Below are positions 33,018 through 41,882 of a DNA stretch of 64,000 bases, piece after piece (within the stretch, counting starts at the first letter, position 1; each line of letters begins with the position of its first letter). Made by a program: the position numbers and the translations under genes. The notes beneath the pieces are model-generated. The model was not told the DNA's origin and did no database searches. It worked only from the letters and a program-made list of their open reading frames with translations. The DNA is taken from positions 3,123,010-3,187,009 of the forward strand of contig NZ_AP025503.1 in the NCBI RefSeq assembly GCF_024347575.1, given 5' to 3'. The DNA comes from Vibrio pelagius. GTDB lineage: Bacteria > Pseudomonadota > Gammaproteobacteria > Enterobacterales > Vibrionaceae.

Positions 33018-33033
33018 AAAAAGTGTGATGGTG
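33018..33033 (+). repeat. element terminal inverted repeat, proximal (ginA) end
   Basis: AAAAAGTGTGATGGTG, the partner of 26941-26956 with 2 differences. The bordering core on the comM side is 33034-33039 (GAGATG on the comM strand). Confidence 0.85.
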
Positions 33034-33945
33034 CATCTCATCGAGGAACAACAGTCCATTGTGCGCCAACGATATTTCTCCCGGCCTTGGCACAGAACCA
33101 CCGCCCACCAGTGCCGCCATAGAGCTTGAATGGTGTGGCGAACGAAAGGGACGCTGCTTCCAGTTGTATTGATTGATCTCCTGCTGAGTGAGTGACGCCA
33201 CAGAAGCCGTCTCCATCGCTTCGTCATCACTCATCTCAGGCAATAAATCACAAAGGCGTGAGGCAAGCATGGTCTTGCCCGTACCGGGTGGACCTAAAAA
33301 CAATAAGTTATGATTGCCAGCCGCCGCGATCTCTAACGCTCGTTTACCTTGCTGCTGACCAATAATGTCTTGCAGATCTCGAGTGGTATGTGGTTGATGT
33401 CGCAGCTCAGATACATCGTTTAGATCTAATGTATTCTGACCACAAAGATAACCGCAGACCTCCAATAATGTCTGAGCAGATTTATGTTCCCCCTGTCCAA
33501 CCAAAGCCGCTTGCTCACCGTTATCATGCGGAACCACCAGCGCACGATTCGCCTTATCACACGCCAATGTGGCGGGTAATACTCCTTTGACGGTGCGCAA
33601 CTCGCCAGACAGAGCGAGCTCACCAATAAACTCATGACTCAATACTTTACTTTCTGGCAACTGCTCAGAAGCGACTAAGATACCCAGAGCGATCGGCAGA
33701 TCGAACCGCCCTCCCTCTTTCGGAAGATCAGCAGGAGCAAGATTGACTGTGATGCGTTTAGCCGGAAATTCAAAGCGTGAATTGATAATCGCGCTGCGCA
33801 CGCGATCTTTAGACTCTTTGACCGTTGTCTCTGGTAACCCAACCAAAGAGAACCCTGGCATTCCGTTGCTGATATGCACCTCAACGGTGACCGCAGGCGC
33901 TTCCACACCGACGCTGGCGCGACTATGAATAATTGCGAGTCCCAT
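33034..33945 (-). pseudogene. comM: comM 5' fragment (N-terminal 304 codons), disrupted
   Basis: ComM/YifB AAA+ protein, in natural transformation a hexameric branch-migration helicase. Seen here are the N-terminal Lon-like domain (MGLAIIHSRASVGVEAP...), Walker A GPPGTGKT (about 218-225) and Walker B LLFLDE (about 298-303). The frame then runs 9 codons into the element (HHHTFCYNC) and stops at 33004. The truncated protein has Walker A and B but no sensor 1 or arginine finger. Joined to 26323-26934 it would give the normal 507 residues. Confidence 0.96.
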
Positions 33946-34068
33946 AGCTTTCCTTTGTTATTGATTTAAAAGTATTCAGCCTGGGTATTCTTTCCTCACC
34001 AAAGCTATAAGGTTGTTATATAGCTTGGTGGAATTAGTTTTTAATGTGAAAAAAGAATGACATTTTGC

Positions 34069-34097
34069 TTGTCATGAAACAGTTTTCTGTGATAACA
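34069..34097 (+). promoter_or_regulatory. ilvGMEDA promoter
   Basis: -35 TTGTCA (34069-34074) and a -10 GATAAC or ATAACA (34091-34097) with 16-17 nt spacing, about 50 nt upstream of the leader peptide start. No better promoter is seen between comM and the leader. Confidence 0.6.
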
Positions 34098-34148
34098 CTA
34101 GAGATAGATGGTTTTACATACGACAATCGACGAGAAAGCTCGAATTTT

Positions 34149-34238
34149 ATGACACTAAACACACGCCTATACGCACTGATTAACCTGATTATCGTGGTCA
34201 TTATTATGACGACGCGGGGGCGTGTGGATAAAAAATAG
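34149..34238 (+). CDS. ilvL: ilv operon leader peptide
   Basis: A 29-codon ORF starting MTLNTRLYALINL and rich in regulatory codons. It has Leu and Ile in alternation, then IIVVII around residues 14-19. A terminator-type hairpin follows 12 nt after the stop. This is the standard leader for attenuation by charged Ile, Val and Leu tRNAs. Confidence 0.92.
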   Translation: MTLNTRLYALINLIIVVIIMTTRGRVDKK

Positions 34239-34250
34239 CCACAAATTTTT

Positions 34251-34284
34251 AAAACCCCCGCACTGACAAGTCCGGGGGTTTTTT
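34251..34284 (+). terminator. ilv attenuator
   Basis: AAAACCCCCG and CGGGGGTTTTTT arms around a 12-nt loop, ending in a T-run. It is the terminator of the leader peptide/attenuation system upstream of ilvG. Alternative pairing with the GCGGGGGCG segment inside the leader ORF (34213-34222) is visible and would provide the pre-emptor. Confidence 0.92.
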
Positions 34285-34416
34285 CTAATTTATAGATTCG
34301 ATTTTTATATTTTGAAGCATTTTCGGCTACGCCGATAGACAGGAAGAATGGGAGCACACGATGTGCAGCAACAAAAGAAATAGTTACCAAAATACCGGTA
34401 ACCAGGGGGATTTACG

Positions 34417-36063
34417 ATGAAAGGTGCAGAATTAGTCGTATCCGCTTTGAAGCAACAGGGTATAGATACCGTATTTGGTTATCCAGGTGGTGCCATAATG
34501 CCAATCTACGATGCATTGTACGACGGTGGTGTGGAACACATCTTATGTCGTCATGAACAAGGTGCTGCAATGGCCGCCATAGGAATGGCGAGAGCCACTC
34601 AGGATGTTGCAGTATGTATGGCGACCTCTGGTCCAGGCGCCACTAACCTAGTCACCGGCCTTGCCGATGCATTTATGGACTCAATCCCCCTCGTCGCAAT
34701 TACTGGCCAAGTCGCTAGCTCCCACATTGGTACTGATGCCTTCCAAGAAATGGATGTGATCGGTATGTCTCTCTCTTGTACCAAGCACAGCTACCTCGTT
34801 ACTAACATTGAAGAGCTTGCTCCAACCTTAGCAGAAGCCTTTGAAGTGGCTAAAACCGGTCGTCCGGGCCCAGTTATTGTTGATATCGCCAAAGATGTCC
34901 AACTTGCAGAAGCTCCGGTAGAAGTTCTTCCTTCTTTCACACCACCTGCGATACCTGTAGCACCACAAGAAGCGATCGAGACGGCACAACAAGTCCTTTC
35001 TCAAGCCACCCGCCCTGTTCTTTATGTGGGTGGTGGCGTTCAACTGGCAAAGGCAACCGATTCTGTACGTGAGTTCTTGCGTCTTAACCCAATGCCAGCA
35101 GTCAGCACATTGAAAGGCTTGGGTACTATCGAGCGTGATGACCCTCACTACCTAGGTATGTTAGGTATGCACGGCACCAAAGCGGCTAACTTAGTCGTTC
35201 AAGAATCCGATCTACTGATCGTAGTCGGCGCACGCTTTGATGACCGAGTAACGGGCAAACTGGATACCTTTGCTCCTCATGCAAAAGTCATCCACATCGA
35301 TATCGATGCGGCAGAGATCCACAAACTTCGTCATGCTCACGCTCCACTGCGTGGTGACATCAACACCATTCTTCCTCAGTTAGAGCTGACTCAAGACATC
35401 AGTCCTTGGGTTCACCACTCCGAGAGCCTACGCAGCACATTTAAGTGGCGCTATGACCACCCTGGTGACCTAATCTTCGCACCACTGCTGCTTAAGCAAC
35501 TTTCAGACATGATGCCGGATAGCTCAATTGTCTCGACCGACGTTGGTCAACATCAGATGTGGGCTGCGCAGCACATTCAACCTCGTCAGCCGCAGAACTT
35601 TATCACCTCAGCTGGCTTAGGCACCATGGGCTTCGGCTTGCCTGCAGCGATGGGAGCAGCCGTTGCTCGCCCGGATGATCAATCAATTCTTATCTCAGGT
35701 GATGGTTCATTCATGATGAATGTTCAAGAGCTTGGGACACTTAAACGTCGTCAGATCCCAGTGAAGATGGTGCTACTTAACAACTCGCGCCTTGGTATGG
35801 TTCGTCAATGGCAATCGCTGTTCTTCGATGGTCGTCACAGTGAAACCATCCTAGATGACAACCCTGATTTCGTAATGCTCGCGAAAGCCTTCGATATTCC
35901 GGGCAAAACCATCACCAAGAAGGAAGAAGTTGAGCCAGCCATCAAAGAGATGCTTGAGAGCAAAACGGCGTACCTTCTGCATGTCCTGATCGACGAAGAA
36001 GAGAACGTATGGCCACTTGTACCACCTGGTGCATCAAACAGTGATATGTTGGAGAACACGTAA
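34417..36063 (+). CDS. ilvG: acetolactate synthase II large subunit
   Basis: 548 residues. It condenses pyruvate to acetolactate, or pyruvate plus 2-ketobutyrate to acetohydroxybutyrate, using TPP, FAD and Mg. The active-site Glu lies in [15 protein letters not shown] (about 46-60), the FAD region in the middle, and the TPP/Mg motif [15 protein letters not shown] followed by [12 protein letters not shown] (about 428-470). The frame is intact, unlike the frameshifted ilvG of E. coli K-12. ilvM starts 1 nt after its stop. Confidence 0.97.
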   Translation: MKGAELVVSALKQQGIDTVFGYPGGAIMPIYDALYDGGVEHILCRHEQGAAMAAIGMARATQDVAVCMATSGPGATNLVTGLADAFMDSIPLVAITGQVASSHIGTDAFQEMDVIGMSLSCTKHSYLVTNIEELAPTLAEAFEVAKTGRPGPVIVDIAKDVQLAEAPVEVLPSFTPPAIPVAPQEAIETAQQVLSQATRPVLYVGGGVQLAKATDSVREFLRLNPMPAVSTLKGLGTIERDDPHYLGMLGMHGTKAANLVVQESDLLIVVGARFDDRVTGKLDTFAPHAKVIHIDIDAAEIHKLRHAHAPLRGDINTILPQLELTQDISPWVHHSESLRSTFKWRYDHPGDLIFAPLLLKQLSDMMPDSSIVSTDVGQHQMWAAQHIQPRQPQNFITSAGLGTMGFGLPAAMGAAVARPDDQSILISGDGSFMMNVQELGTLKRRQIPVKMVLLNNSRLGMVRQWQSLFFDGRHSETILDDNPDFVMLAKAFDIPGKTITKKEEVEPAIKEMLESKTAYLLHVLIDEEENVWPLVPPGASNSDMLENT

Positions 36064-36064
36064 C

Positions 36065-36349
36065 ATGGAAAGATATTTATTAGACATCAAAGCCGACGAT
36101 AAGCCGGTACTATTAGAGCGTGTTCTTCGTGTTATTCGTCACCGTGGTTTCATCGTTAAGCAGGTTGCCGGTACGCAGAACCATGAGAGCAAAATCGCGA
36201 GTGTTGAAATCATCGTTGATAGCGACCGCCCTATCTCTTTCTTGGTTAATCAGATTGAAAAGCTATGGGATGTACGCACTGTCGATGTGATTTCCATTAG
36301 CCGTAACGAACTACCAAACAATAACTTACAACAAAAGATTGGTGCATAA
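36065..36349 (+). CDS. ilvM: acetolactate synthase II small (regulatory) subunit
   Basis: 94 residues from MERYLLDIKADDKPVLLERVLRV, an ACT domain. It stimulates the large subunit encoded immediately upstream (1-nt gap). The frame extends upstream into ilvG, but the extra 16 residues overlap the ilvG end and are not family-like. Confidence 0.94.
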   Translation: MERYLLDIKADDKPVLLERVLRVIRHRGFIVKQVAGTQNHESKIASVEIIVDSDRPISFLVNQIEKLWDVRTVDVISISRNELPNNNLQQKIGA

Positions 36350-36361
36350 GGAAGCGCAAAC

Positions 36362-37312
36362 ATGACAGCAAAAACAGCAGACTACATTTGGTTTAATGGT
36401 GAGATGGTTCCTTGGGCTGAGGCGAACGTTCACGTCTTAACTCACGCTATGCACTACGGTACTTCAGTATTTGAAGGGGTTCGTTGCTACAACACGCCAA
36501 ATGGCCCAATCATTTTCCGTCACCCAGAGCACGCGAAGCGCCTAAAAGACTCAGCCAAGATCTACCGCTTCCCTATTCCTTACACGGAAGAGGAGATCAT
36601 GGAAGCCACACGCGAAACACTGCGTCAAAATAAGCTTGAGTCTGCCTACATCCGCCCTCTAGGCTTTGTCGGTAATGTTGGCCTGGGTGTATGTCCTCCA
36701 GAAAATACTGAGATGGACCTAATCATCGCCGCCTTCCCATGGGGTTCGTACCTAGGTGAAGAAGCACTAGAAAACGGCGTAGATGCGATGATTTCAAGCT
36801 GGAATCGCGCAGCACCTAATACCATCCCAACCGCAGCAAAAGCGGGTGGTAACTACCTATCATCACTACTGGTTGGTGGTGAAGCTCGTCGTCACGGTTA
36901 CGATGAAGGTATCGCACTGAGTGTTGATGGTTACCTGTCAGAAGGTGCCGGTGAGAACATCTTTGTCGTGAAAGACGGCGTAATCACAACGCCACCAGCG
37001 ACCAGCGCGATCCTACCTGGTATTACACGCGACAGCATCATGACTCTAGCCCGCGATCGCGGCTATGAAGTACGTGAAGCCAATATTGCACGTGAAGCAC
37101 TTTACCTAGCAGATGAAATATTCATGACAGGTACAGCAGCTGAAATCGTGCCAGTACGTACAGTTGATAAGATTGAAGTCGGTTGTGGTAAACGCGGCCC
37201 AATCACTAAAGTAATGCAAGACCTTTACTTTGGCCTATTCAACGGCACCACAGAAGATAAGTGGGGCTGGTTGGATTACGTTTACCCAGAACAAGCACCT
37301 TCAGCTCAATAA
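36362..37312 (+). CDS. ilvE: branched-chain amino acid aminotransferase
   Basis: 316 residues, fold-type IV PLP enzyme performing the last transamination to Ile, Val and Leu. The family signature with the PLP lysine is TAAKAGGNYLSSLL (about 156-170). The cofactor-phosphate region is EGAGENIFVVKDG and the C-terminal loop MTGTAAEIVPVRTVD. Order within ilvGMEDA is standard. Confidence 0.97.
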   Translation: MTAKTADYIWFNGEMVPWAEANVHVLTHAMHYGTSVFEGVRCYNTPNGPIIFRHPEHAKRLKDSAKIYRFPIPYTEEEIMEATRETLRQNKLESAYIRPLGFVGNVGLGVCPPENTEMDLIIAAFPWGSYLGEEALENGVDAMISSWNRAAPNTIPTAAKAGGNYLSSLLVGGEARRHGYDEGIALSVDGYLSEGAGENIFVVKDGVITTPPATSAILPGITRDSIMTLARDRGYEVREANIAREALYLADEIFMTGTAAEIVPVRTVDKIEVGCGKRGPITKVMQDLYFGLFNGTTEDKWGWLDYVYPEQAPSAQ

Positions 37313-37330
37313 TTTATAAGGAAGTAGCAA

Positions 37331-39187
37331 ATGTCTTCGGCTCCAAAAATCAAATATCGCAGCGCAACTACAACTCACGGCCGCAACATGGCGGGTGCTC
37401 GTGCCCTTTGGCGTGCAACGGGCGTAAAAGACGATGATTTCGGCAAACCAATCATCGCAGTTGTAAACTCATTCACTCAATTTGTTCCAGGCCACGTTCA
37501 CCTTAAAGATATGGGTCAGTTGGTCGCAGGTGAAATCGAAAAAGCAGGCGGTATCGCTAAAGAATTCAATACCATTGCCGTCGATGATGGTATCGCGATG
37601 GGTCACGGCGGCATGCTTTACTCGCTGCCTTCACGTGAATTGATCGCGGACTCTGTAGAGTACATGGTCAATGCACACTGTGCCGACGCGATGGTGTGTA
37701 TCTCCAACTGTGACAAAATCACTCCGGGAATGATGATGGCCGCGATGCGCCTCAACATCCCAGTGATCTTTGTTTCAGGTGGCCCTATGGAAGCGGGTAA
37801 AACTAAGCTTTCTGATCAGCTCATCAAGCTAGACCTTGTTGATGCGATGATCCAAGGTGCCGATCCAACGGTTTCAGATGCTCAGAGTGAGCAGATCGAG
37901 CGTTCAGCTTGTCCAACTTGTGGTTCTTGTTCAGGCATGTTCACAGCAAACTCAATGAACTGTCTGACTGAAGCACTAGGTCTATCTCAGCCAGGTAACG
38001 GCTCTATGCTAGCGACCCACGCTGACCGTGAGCAGCTATTCATCAATGCTGGTAAGCGCATTGTTGAACTGACTAAGCGCTACTACGACCAAGGTGATGA
38101 ATCAGCACTACCGCGCAACATTGCTAACCGCGCAGCCTTTGAGAACGCGATGGCACTCGATATCGCAATGGGTGGTTCTAGTAACACGGTTCTTCACCTG
38201 CTAGCAGCAGCACAAGAAGGTGAGATCGACTTTGATATGAATGACATCGATGAGATGTCACGTCGCGTTCCTCACCTATGTAAAGTGGCACCATCTACTC
38301 AAAAATACCACATGGAAGACGTACACCGCGCCGGTGGTGTAATGGCGATTCTGGGTGAACTAGACCGCGCGGGCCTACTCAATGGCTCAACAAGTACTGT
38401 TCTTGGCATGACAATGCAGCAACAGCTTGCTGAATACGACATCATGCAAACTGAGAATGAAGACGTTCTTAAGTTCTTCCGTGCTGGCCCTGCAGGTATC
38501 CGTACCACTAAAGCTTTCTCTCAAGACTGCCGCTGGGACCGCCTAGATGACGACCGCACCGATGGTTGTATCCGCTCTAAAGAGAACGCATTTAGCCAAG
38601 AGGGTGGCCTAGCCGTTCTATCTGGAAACATCGCGATTGACGGTTGTATCGTTAAGACGGCAGGTGTGGATGAAGAGAACCTTAAGTTCCAAGGTCCAGC
38701 GATCGTATTCGAAAGCCAAGATACAGCGGTAGAAGGTATCTTAGGTGGCAAAGTGAAAGCGGGTGAAGTGGTTGTAATCCGTTACGAAGGTCCTAAAGGT
38801 GGCCCTGGTATGCAAGAGATGCTGTACCCAACGACTTACCTGAAGTCTATGGGTCTAGGCAAATCTTGTGCACTGCTAACAGACGGTCGTTTCTCTGGTG
38901 GTACGTCTGGTCTATCTATTGGTCACGCCTCTCCAGAAGCAGCAAGTGGCGGTACGATTGGCCTTGTTCAAGATGGCGATATCATCACTATCGATATCCC
39001 GAGCCGTTCTATCTCACTAGACGTTCCAGAAGAAGAGCTTGCTGCTCGTCGTGCGAAACAGGATGAGCTTGGCTGGAAACCAGCAGACCGCCAACGCGAA
39101 GTGTCATTTGCTCTTAAAGCATACGCAAGCATGGCAACCAGTGCCGATAAAGGCGCAGTGCGCGATAAGTCGAAACTTGAGGGCTAA
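37331..39187 (+). CDS. ilvD: dihydroxy-acid dehydratase
   Basis: 618 residues, the usual length. It dehydrates 2,3-dihydroxy acids to 2-keto acids with an iron-sulfur cluster. Cluster cysteines lie in [12 protein letters not shown] (about 119-130) and [18 protein letters not shown] (about 192-209). The C-terminal [14 protein letters not shown] signature is present. ilvA follows after 3 nt. Confidence 0.98.
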   Translation: MSSAPKIKYRSATTTHGRNMAGARALWRATGVKDDDFGKPIIAVVNSFTQFVPGHVHLKDMGQLVAGEIEKAGGIAKEFNTIAVDDGIAMGHGGMLYSLPSRELIADSVEYMVNAHCADAMVCISNCDKITPGMMMAAMRLNIPVIFVSGGPMEAGKTKLSDQLIKLDLVDAMIQGADPTVSDAQSEQIERSACPTCGSCSGMFTANSMNCLTEALGLSQPGNGSMLATHADREQLFINAGKRIVELTKRYYDQGDESALPRNIANRAAFENAMALDIAMGGSSNTVLHLLAAAQEGEIDFDMNDIDEMSRRVPHLCKVAPSTQKYHMEDVHRAGGVMAILGELDRAGLLNGSTSTVLGMTMQQQLAEYDIMQTENEDVLKFFRAGPAGIRTTKAFSQDCRWDRLDDDRTDGCIRSKENAFSQEGGLAVLSGNIAIDGCIVKTAGVDEENLKFQGPAIVFESQDTAVEGILGGKVKAGEVVVIRYEGPKGGPGMQEMLYPTTYLKSMGLGKSCALLTDGRFSGGTSGLSIGHASPEAASGGTIGLVQDGDIITIDIPSRSISLDVPEEELAARRAKQDELGWKPADRQREVSFALKAYASMATSADKGAVRDKSKLEG

Positions 39188-39190
39188 TCT

Positions 39191-40735
39191 ATGAGTGATG
39201 ACACCTCAACGCCCCGTTTACAATCTGGTGCAGACTACCTGCGCCAGATATTAAGAGCTCCAGTTTATGAAGCAGCTATCGTTACACCGCTGCAAGAGAT
39301 GCCACGCCTAAGCGCACGTATCGGTAACCAGGTTCAGCTTAAACGTGAAGACCGTCAGCCGGTTCACTCGTTCAAGCTGCGTGGTGCCTATAACATGGTA
39401 TCCAGTCTTTCTGAGCAACAGAAAGCCGCCGGTGTGATTGCAGCATCAGCAGGTAACCATGCTCAAGGTATGGCACTGTCTGGCTCTAAGCTAGGCATTC
39501 AGACCACGATTGTGATGCCAAAAACCACCCCAGACATCAAAGTGGATGCGGTACGTGGTTTTGGTGGCAACGTGGTTCTGCACGGCAGCAACTTTGATGA
39601 AGCGAAAGCTGAAGCAGAACGCCTTTCAACAGAACACGGCTACACCTTTGTGCCACCATTTGATCACCCATTGGTGATCGCAGGGCAAGGCACCATGGGT
39701 ATGGAGATGCTGCAACAGAATGGTCATCTCGACTATATCTTTGTACCCGTTGGTGGTGGTGGACTAGCCGCTGGTGTTGCTGTGCTGATTAAGCAGTTAA
39801 TGCCAGAAATCAAAGTGATTGCGGTAGAGCCAGAAGACTCTTCTTGCCTCAAAGCGGCATTGGATGCGGGTGAGCCAGTAGTACTGGATCAGGTCAGCAT
39901 GTTTGCCGATGGCGTTGCGGTTAAGCGCATTGGTGAAGAGACTTTCCGCCTATGCCAGCAGTACATCGATGGTCACATTGCCGTGTCTAGTGACGAGATC
40001 TGCTCTGCAGTAAAAGACATCTTTGAGGATACTCGTGCGATTGCCGAGCCTTCTGGTGCGCTTGCTCTGGCTGGTTTGAAAAAGTTTGCAGAGCAGAACC
40101 AACTGCAAGGCAAGCAACTGGCGACGGTATTGTCTGGTGCCAACACCAACTTCCATGGTCTGCGCTATGTGTCTGAGCGTTGTGAACTGGGCGAAAAACG
40201 CGAAGGTCTACTTGCAGTGACGATTCCAGAACGCCAAGGCGCTTTCCTTGAGTTCTGTAATATCATTGGCGGCCGTGCTGTGACTGAGTTTAACTATCGT
40301 CAAAACGATAGTAGCTTAGCGAACATCTTCGTTGGTGTGCGTCTCAATGGTGGTCAGGAAGAGCTTGAGAGCATTATCTCTGATCTTCGTGAGGGTGGTT
40401 ATCCGGTCGTCGACCTCTCTGATGATGAGATGGCGAAGCTGCATATCCGATATATGATTGGTGGTAAGCCATCCAAGCCATTGAAAGAGCGCTTGTACAG
40501 CTTTGAGTTCCCAGAATACCCAGGTGCTCTGATCAAGTTCCTCGATACGCTAGGCACACACTGGAACATTAGCCTGTTTAACTACCGTAACCACGGCGCT
40601 GACTATGGTCGTGTTCTGTGTGGGTTTGAGTTGAGTGACGACGACCTCGCACAATTCTCAACTCACCTGCGTGAACTTGGCTATCAATGCAAAGATGAAA
40701 CCGATAACCCTTCTTACAAGTTCTTCTTGTCCTAA
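39191..40735 (+). CDS. ilvA: biosynthetic threonine deaminase
   Basis: 514 residues, biosynthetic type. The PLP domain has the Schiff-base lysine in VHSFKLRGAYNM (about 56-67) and the glycine loop VGGGGLAAG (about 187-195). Two ACT-like domains form the C-terminus (about 335-514) and give allosteric inhibition by isoleucine. It is last in the operon and ends at a strong terminator. Confidence 0.97.
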   Translation: MSDDTSTPRLQSGADYLRQILRAPVYEAAIVTPLQEMPRLSARIGNQVQLKREDRQPVHSFKLRGAYNMVSSLSEQQKAAGVIAASAGNHAQGMALSGSKLGIQTTIVMPKTTPDIKVDAVRGFGGNVVLHGSNFDEAKAEAERLSTEHGYTFVPPFDHPLVIAGQGTMGMEMLQQNGHLDYIFVPVGGGGLAAGVAVLIKQLMPEIKVIAVEPEDSSCLKAALDAGEPVVLDQVSMFADGVAVKRIGEETFRLCQQYIDGHIAVSSDEICSAVKDIFEDTRAIAEPSGALALAGLKKFAEQNQLQGKQLATVLSGANTNFHGLRYVSERCELGEKREGLLAVTIPERQGAFLEFCNIIGGRAVTEFNYRQNDSSLANIFVGVRLNGGQEELESIISDLREGGYPVVDLSDDEMAKLHIRYMIGGKPSKPLKERLYSFEFPEYPGALIKFLDTLGTHWNISLFNYRNHGADYGRVLCGFELSDDDLAQFSTHLRELGYQCKDETDNPSYKFFLS

Positions 40736-40748
40736 CAGTGGTTATTTA

Positions 40749-40781
40749 ATAAAAAGAGCGAGCATTGACTCGCTCTTTTTG
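40749..40781 (+). terminator. bidirectional terminator, ilvA / punR
   Basis: AAAAAGAGCGAG - catt - GACTCGCTCTTTTT hairpin with A and T tracts on both sides, between the convergent ilvA and the LysR gene. Confidence 0.88.
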
Positions 40782-40805
40782 ATCTTAACTATAAAGATCG
40801 TTCAA

Positions 40806-41720
40806 CTAGATCGCTTTACGATGATCCAACCAATCTCGATGCAGTTGATCGCTGGATCCTAAATAATTCACCATCCACTCGATCAACTTATGATTGTCGT
40901 CTTTGCGCCACACCAGGCAGCACTGACTTAAAGGGCTCGGCTCTGGCAGTATTTTTTCCACCAGCAAGCCTTGTTCAATGATAGGAGCTGCAATATGACG
41001 TGGCATATAGCCAACCCCTACTCCACTCTTAAGGCATTCAATAGCACTGTACCAATTAGGCAGTAGCAAGCGCCTTTGGTTGGCGTAGTGACCCGTATGA
41101 CGCTTGGGCAACACGCTCGAGGTGTCATCTAAACAGATGGCTGGGAACTGACTGACAAAGGTTTCATCAAGGTTCTGCTCTCGCACACACGGGTGGCTGG
41201 GCGACATAACAAACGCCCAATCGAGCGTCCCCATCTCTTTGACTTCAAAGTCACCACCAACAGGAATTGCAGAAGTAGCACCAATCACAATATCGGCACG
41301 CCCTTGAGCGATCGCCTCCCAAGAGCCGTTGAACACCTCCATATTGATCTGCAGTTCAGCAAAATCAAAGGTCTCGTAAAACTCTTCAATCATCGGCTTC
41401 ATTTTGTCGAGCTTAACCACATTGTCTAGGGTTAAGCGCAGAGTCTTTTTCCATCCTCGGGCTGCTCGCTTGGTCTGGGCACTGATCTCCTCCATCTGGC
41501 GCAACAGAGAGCGCGCCTCTTCGATGAACACCTCTCCGGCAGGTGTCAGCTCAACCTTTCTTGGCAAACGCTTAAACAACAGCACACCAAGCTCTTGCTC
41601 TATCTGACGAACCCCATAACTGATCGCTGATGGCACCTTGTGCAGTTGCTCTGCCGCAGCCGTAAAACTTCCCAACCTCGCCACAGTGTCGAGCATTTCT
41701 AACGATGATTTAGAGAACAT
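40806..41720 (-). CDS. punR: LysR regulator, PunR (YdhB)-like
   Basis: 304 residues. An N-terminal winged HTH (about 1-60, LDTVARLGSFTAAAEQLHKVPSAISYGVRQIEQELG) is followed by a substrate-binding domain. It resembles E. coli PunR throughout, with matching segments VFNGSWEAIAQGRADIVIGAT, AIPVGGDF, DDTSSVLPKR and a similar C-terminus. It is divergent from the punC-like transporter, as in E. coli, where PunR activates punC in response to purine nucleosides. Name by comparison from memory. Confidence 0.82.
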   Translation of the reverse strand: MFSKSSLEMLDTVARLGSFTAAAEQLHKVPSAISYGVRQIEQELGVLLFKRLPRKVELTPAGEVFIEEARSLLRQMEEISAQTKRAARGWKKTLRLTLDNVVKLDKMKPMIEEFYETFDFAELQINMEVFNGSWEAIAQGRADIVIGATSAIPVGGDFEVKEMGTLDWAFVMSPSHPCVREQNLDETFVSQFPAICLDDTSSVLPKRHTGHYANQRRLLLPNWYSAIECLKSGVGVGYMPRHIAAPIIEQGLLVEKILPEPSPLSQCCLVWRKDDNHKLIEWMVNYLGSSDQLHRDWLDHRKAI

Positions 41721-41882
41721 AAGCCTTCAAATTTTTTGATTGATAACCACATATTTTAGCGTTTTATTTTATCAGATCCGAAAAATAGAATGTCAGCATA
41801 AATAAACAGGGACCTTCACCCCTGTATATCAAACAATTTTTTTGATGATAAATACATCACTACAACAGCGTAATGGCATCTT
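41721..41882. promoter_or_regulatory. punR-punC divergent promoter region
   Basis: An AT-rich 162-bp region between divergent genes that should carry both promoters and the LysR-type operator. No T-N11-A palindrome could be fixed with confidence. Confidence 0.5.

Larger units (their letters stand above)
26935..33033 (-). mobile_element. cargo-free GInt-like element (three tyrosine recombinases) in comM
   Basis: A 6.1-kb insertion between comM codons 304 and 305. It encodes only a four-gene overlapping operon, ginA-ginB-ginC-ginD-like, followed by about 105 bp of AT-rich 3' end. The termini (26941-26956 and 33018-33033) are 16-bp inverted repeats differing at 2 positions, AAAAAGTGT-rAyGGTG. 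The flanking 6-bp cores differ: GAGATG on the comM 5' side and GGAAAG on the 3' side (comM-strand reading). Published GInts have the ginABCD operon, a cargo of kilobases and a short AT-rich 3' end; here the cargo is missing. Tn554-family transposons are the alternative relatives. Confidence 0.85.

Noticed and set aside
26935..33033. CRISPR array, toxin-antitoxin or anti-phage genes as cargo
   Set aside because: No repeat-spacer pattern and no defence-type gene; all coding capacity is used by the four gin-like genes.
33390..33635. Short frames on both strands inside the comM 5' half
   Set aside because: They are shadows of comM; the split of comM is explained by the insertion.
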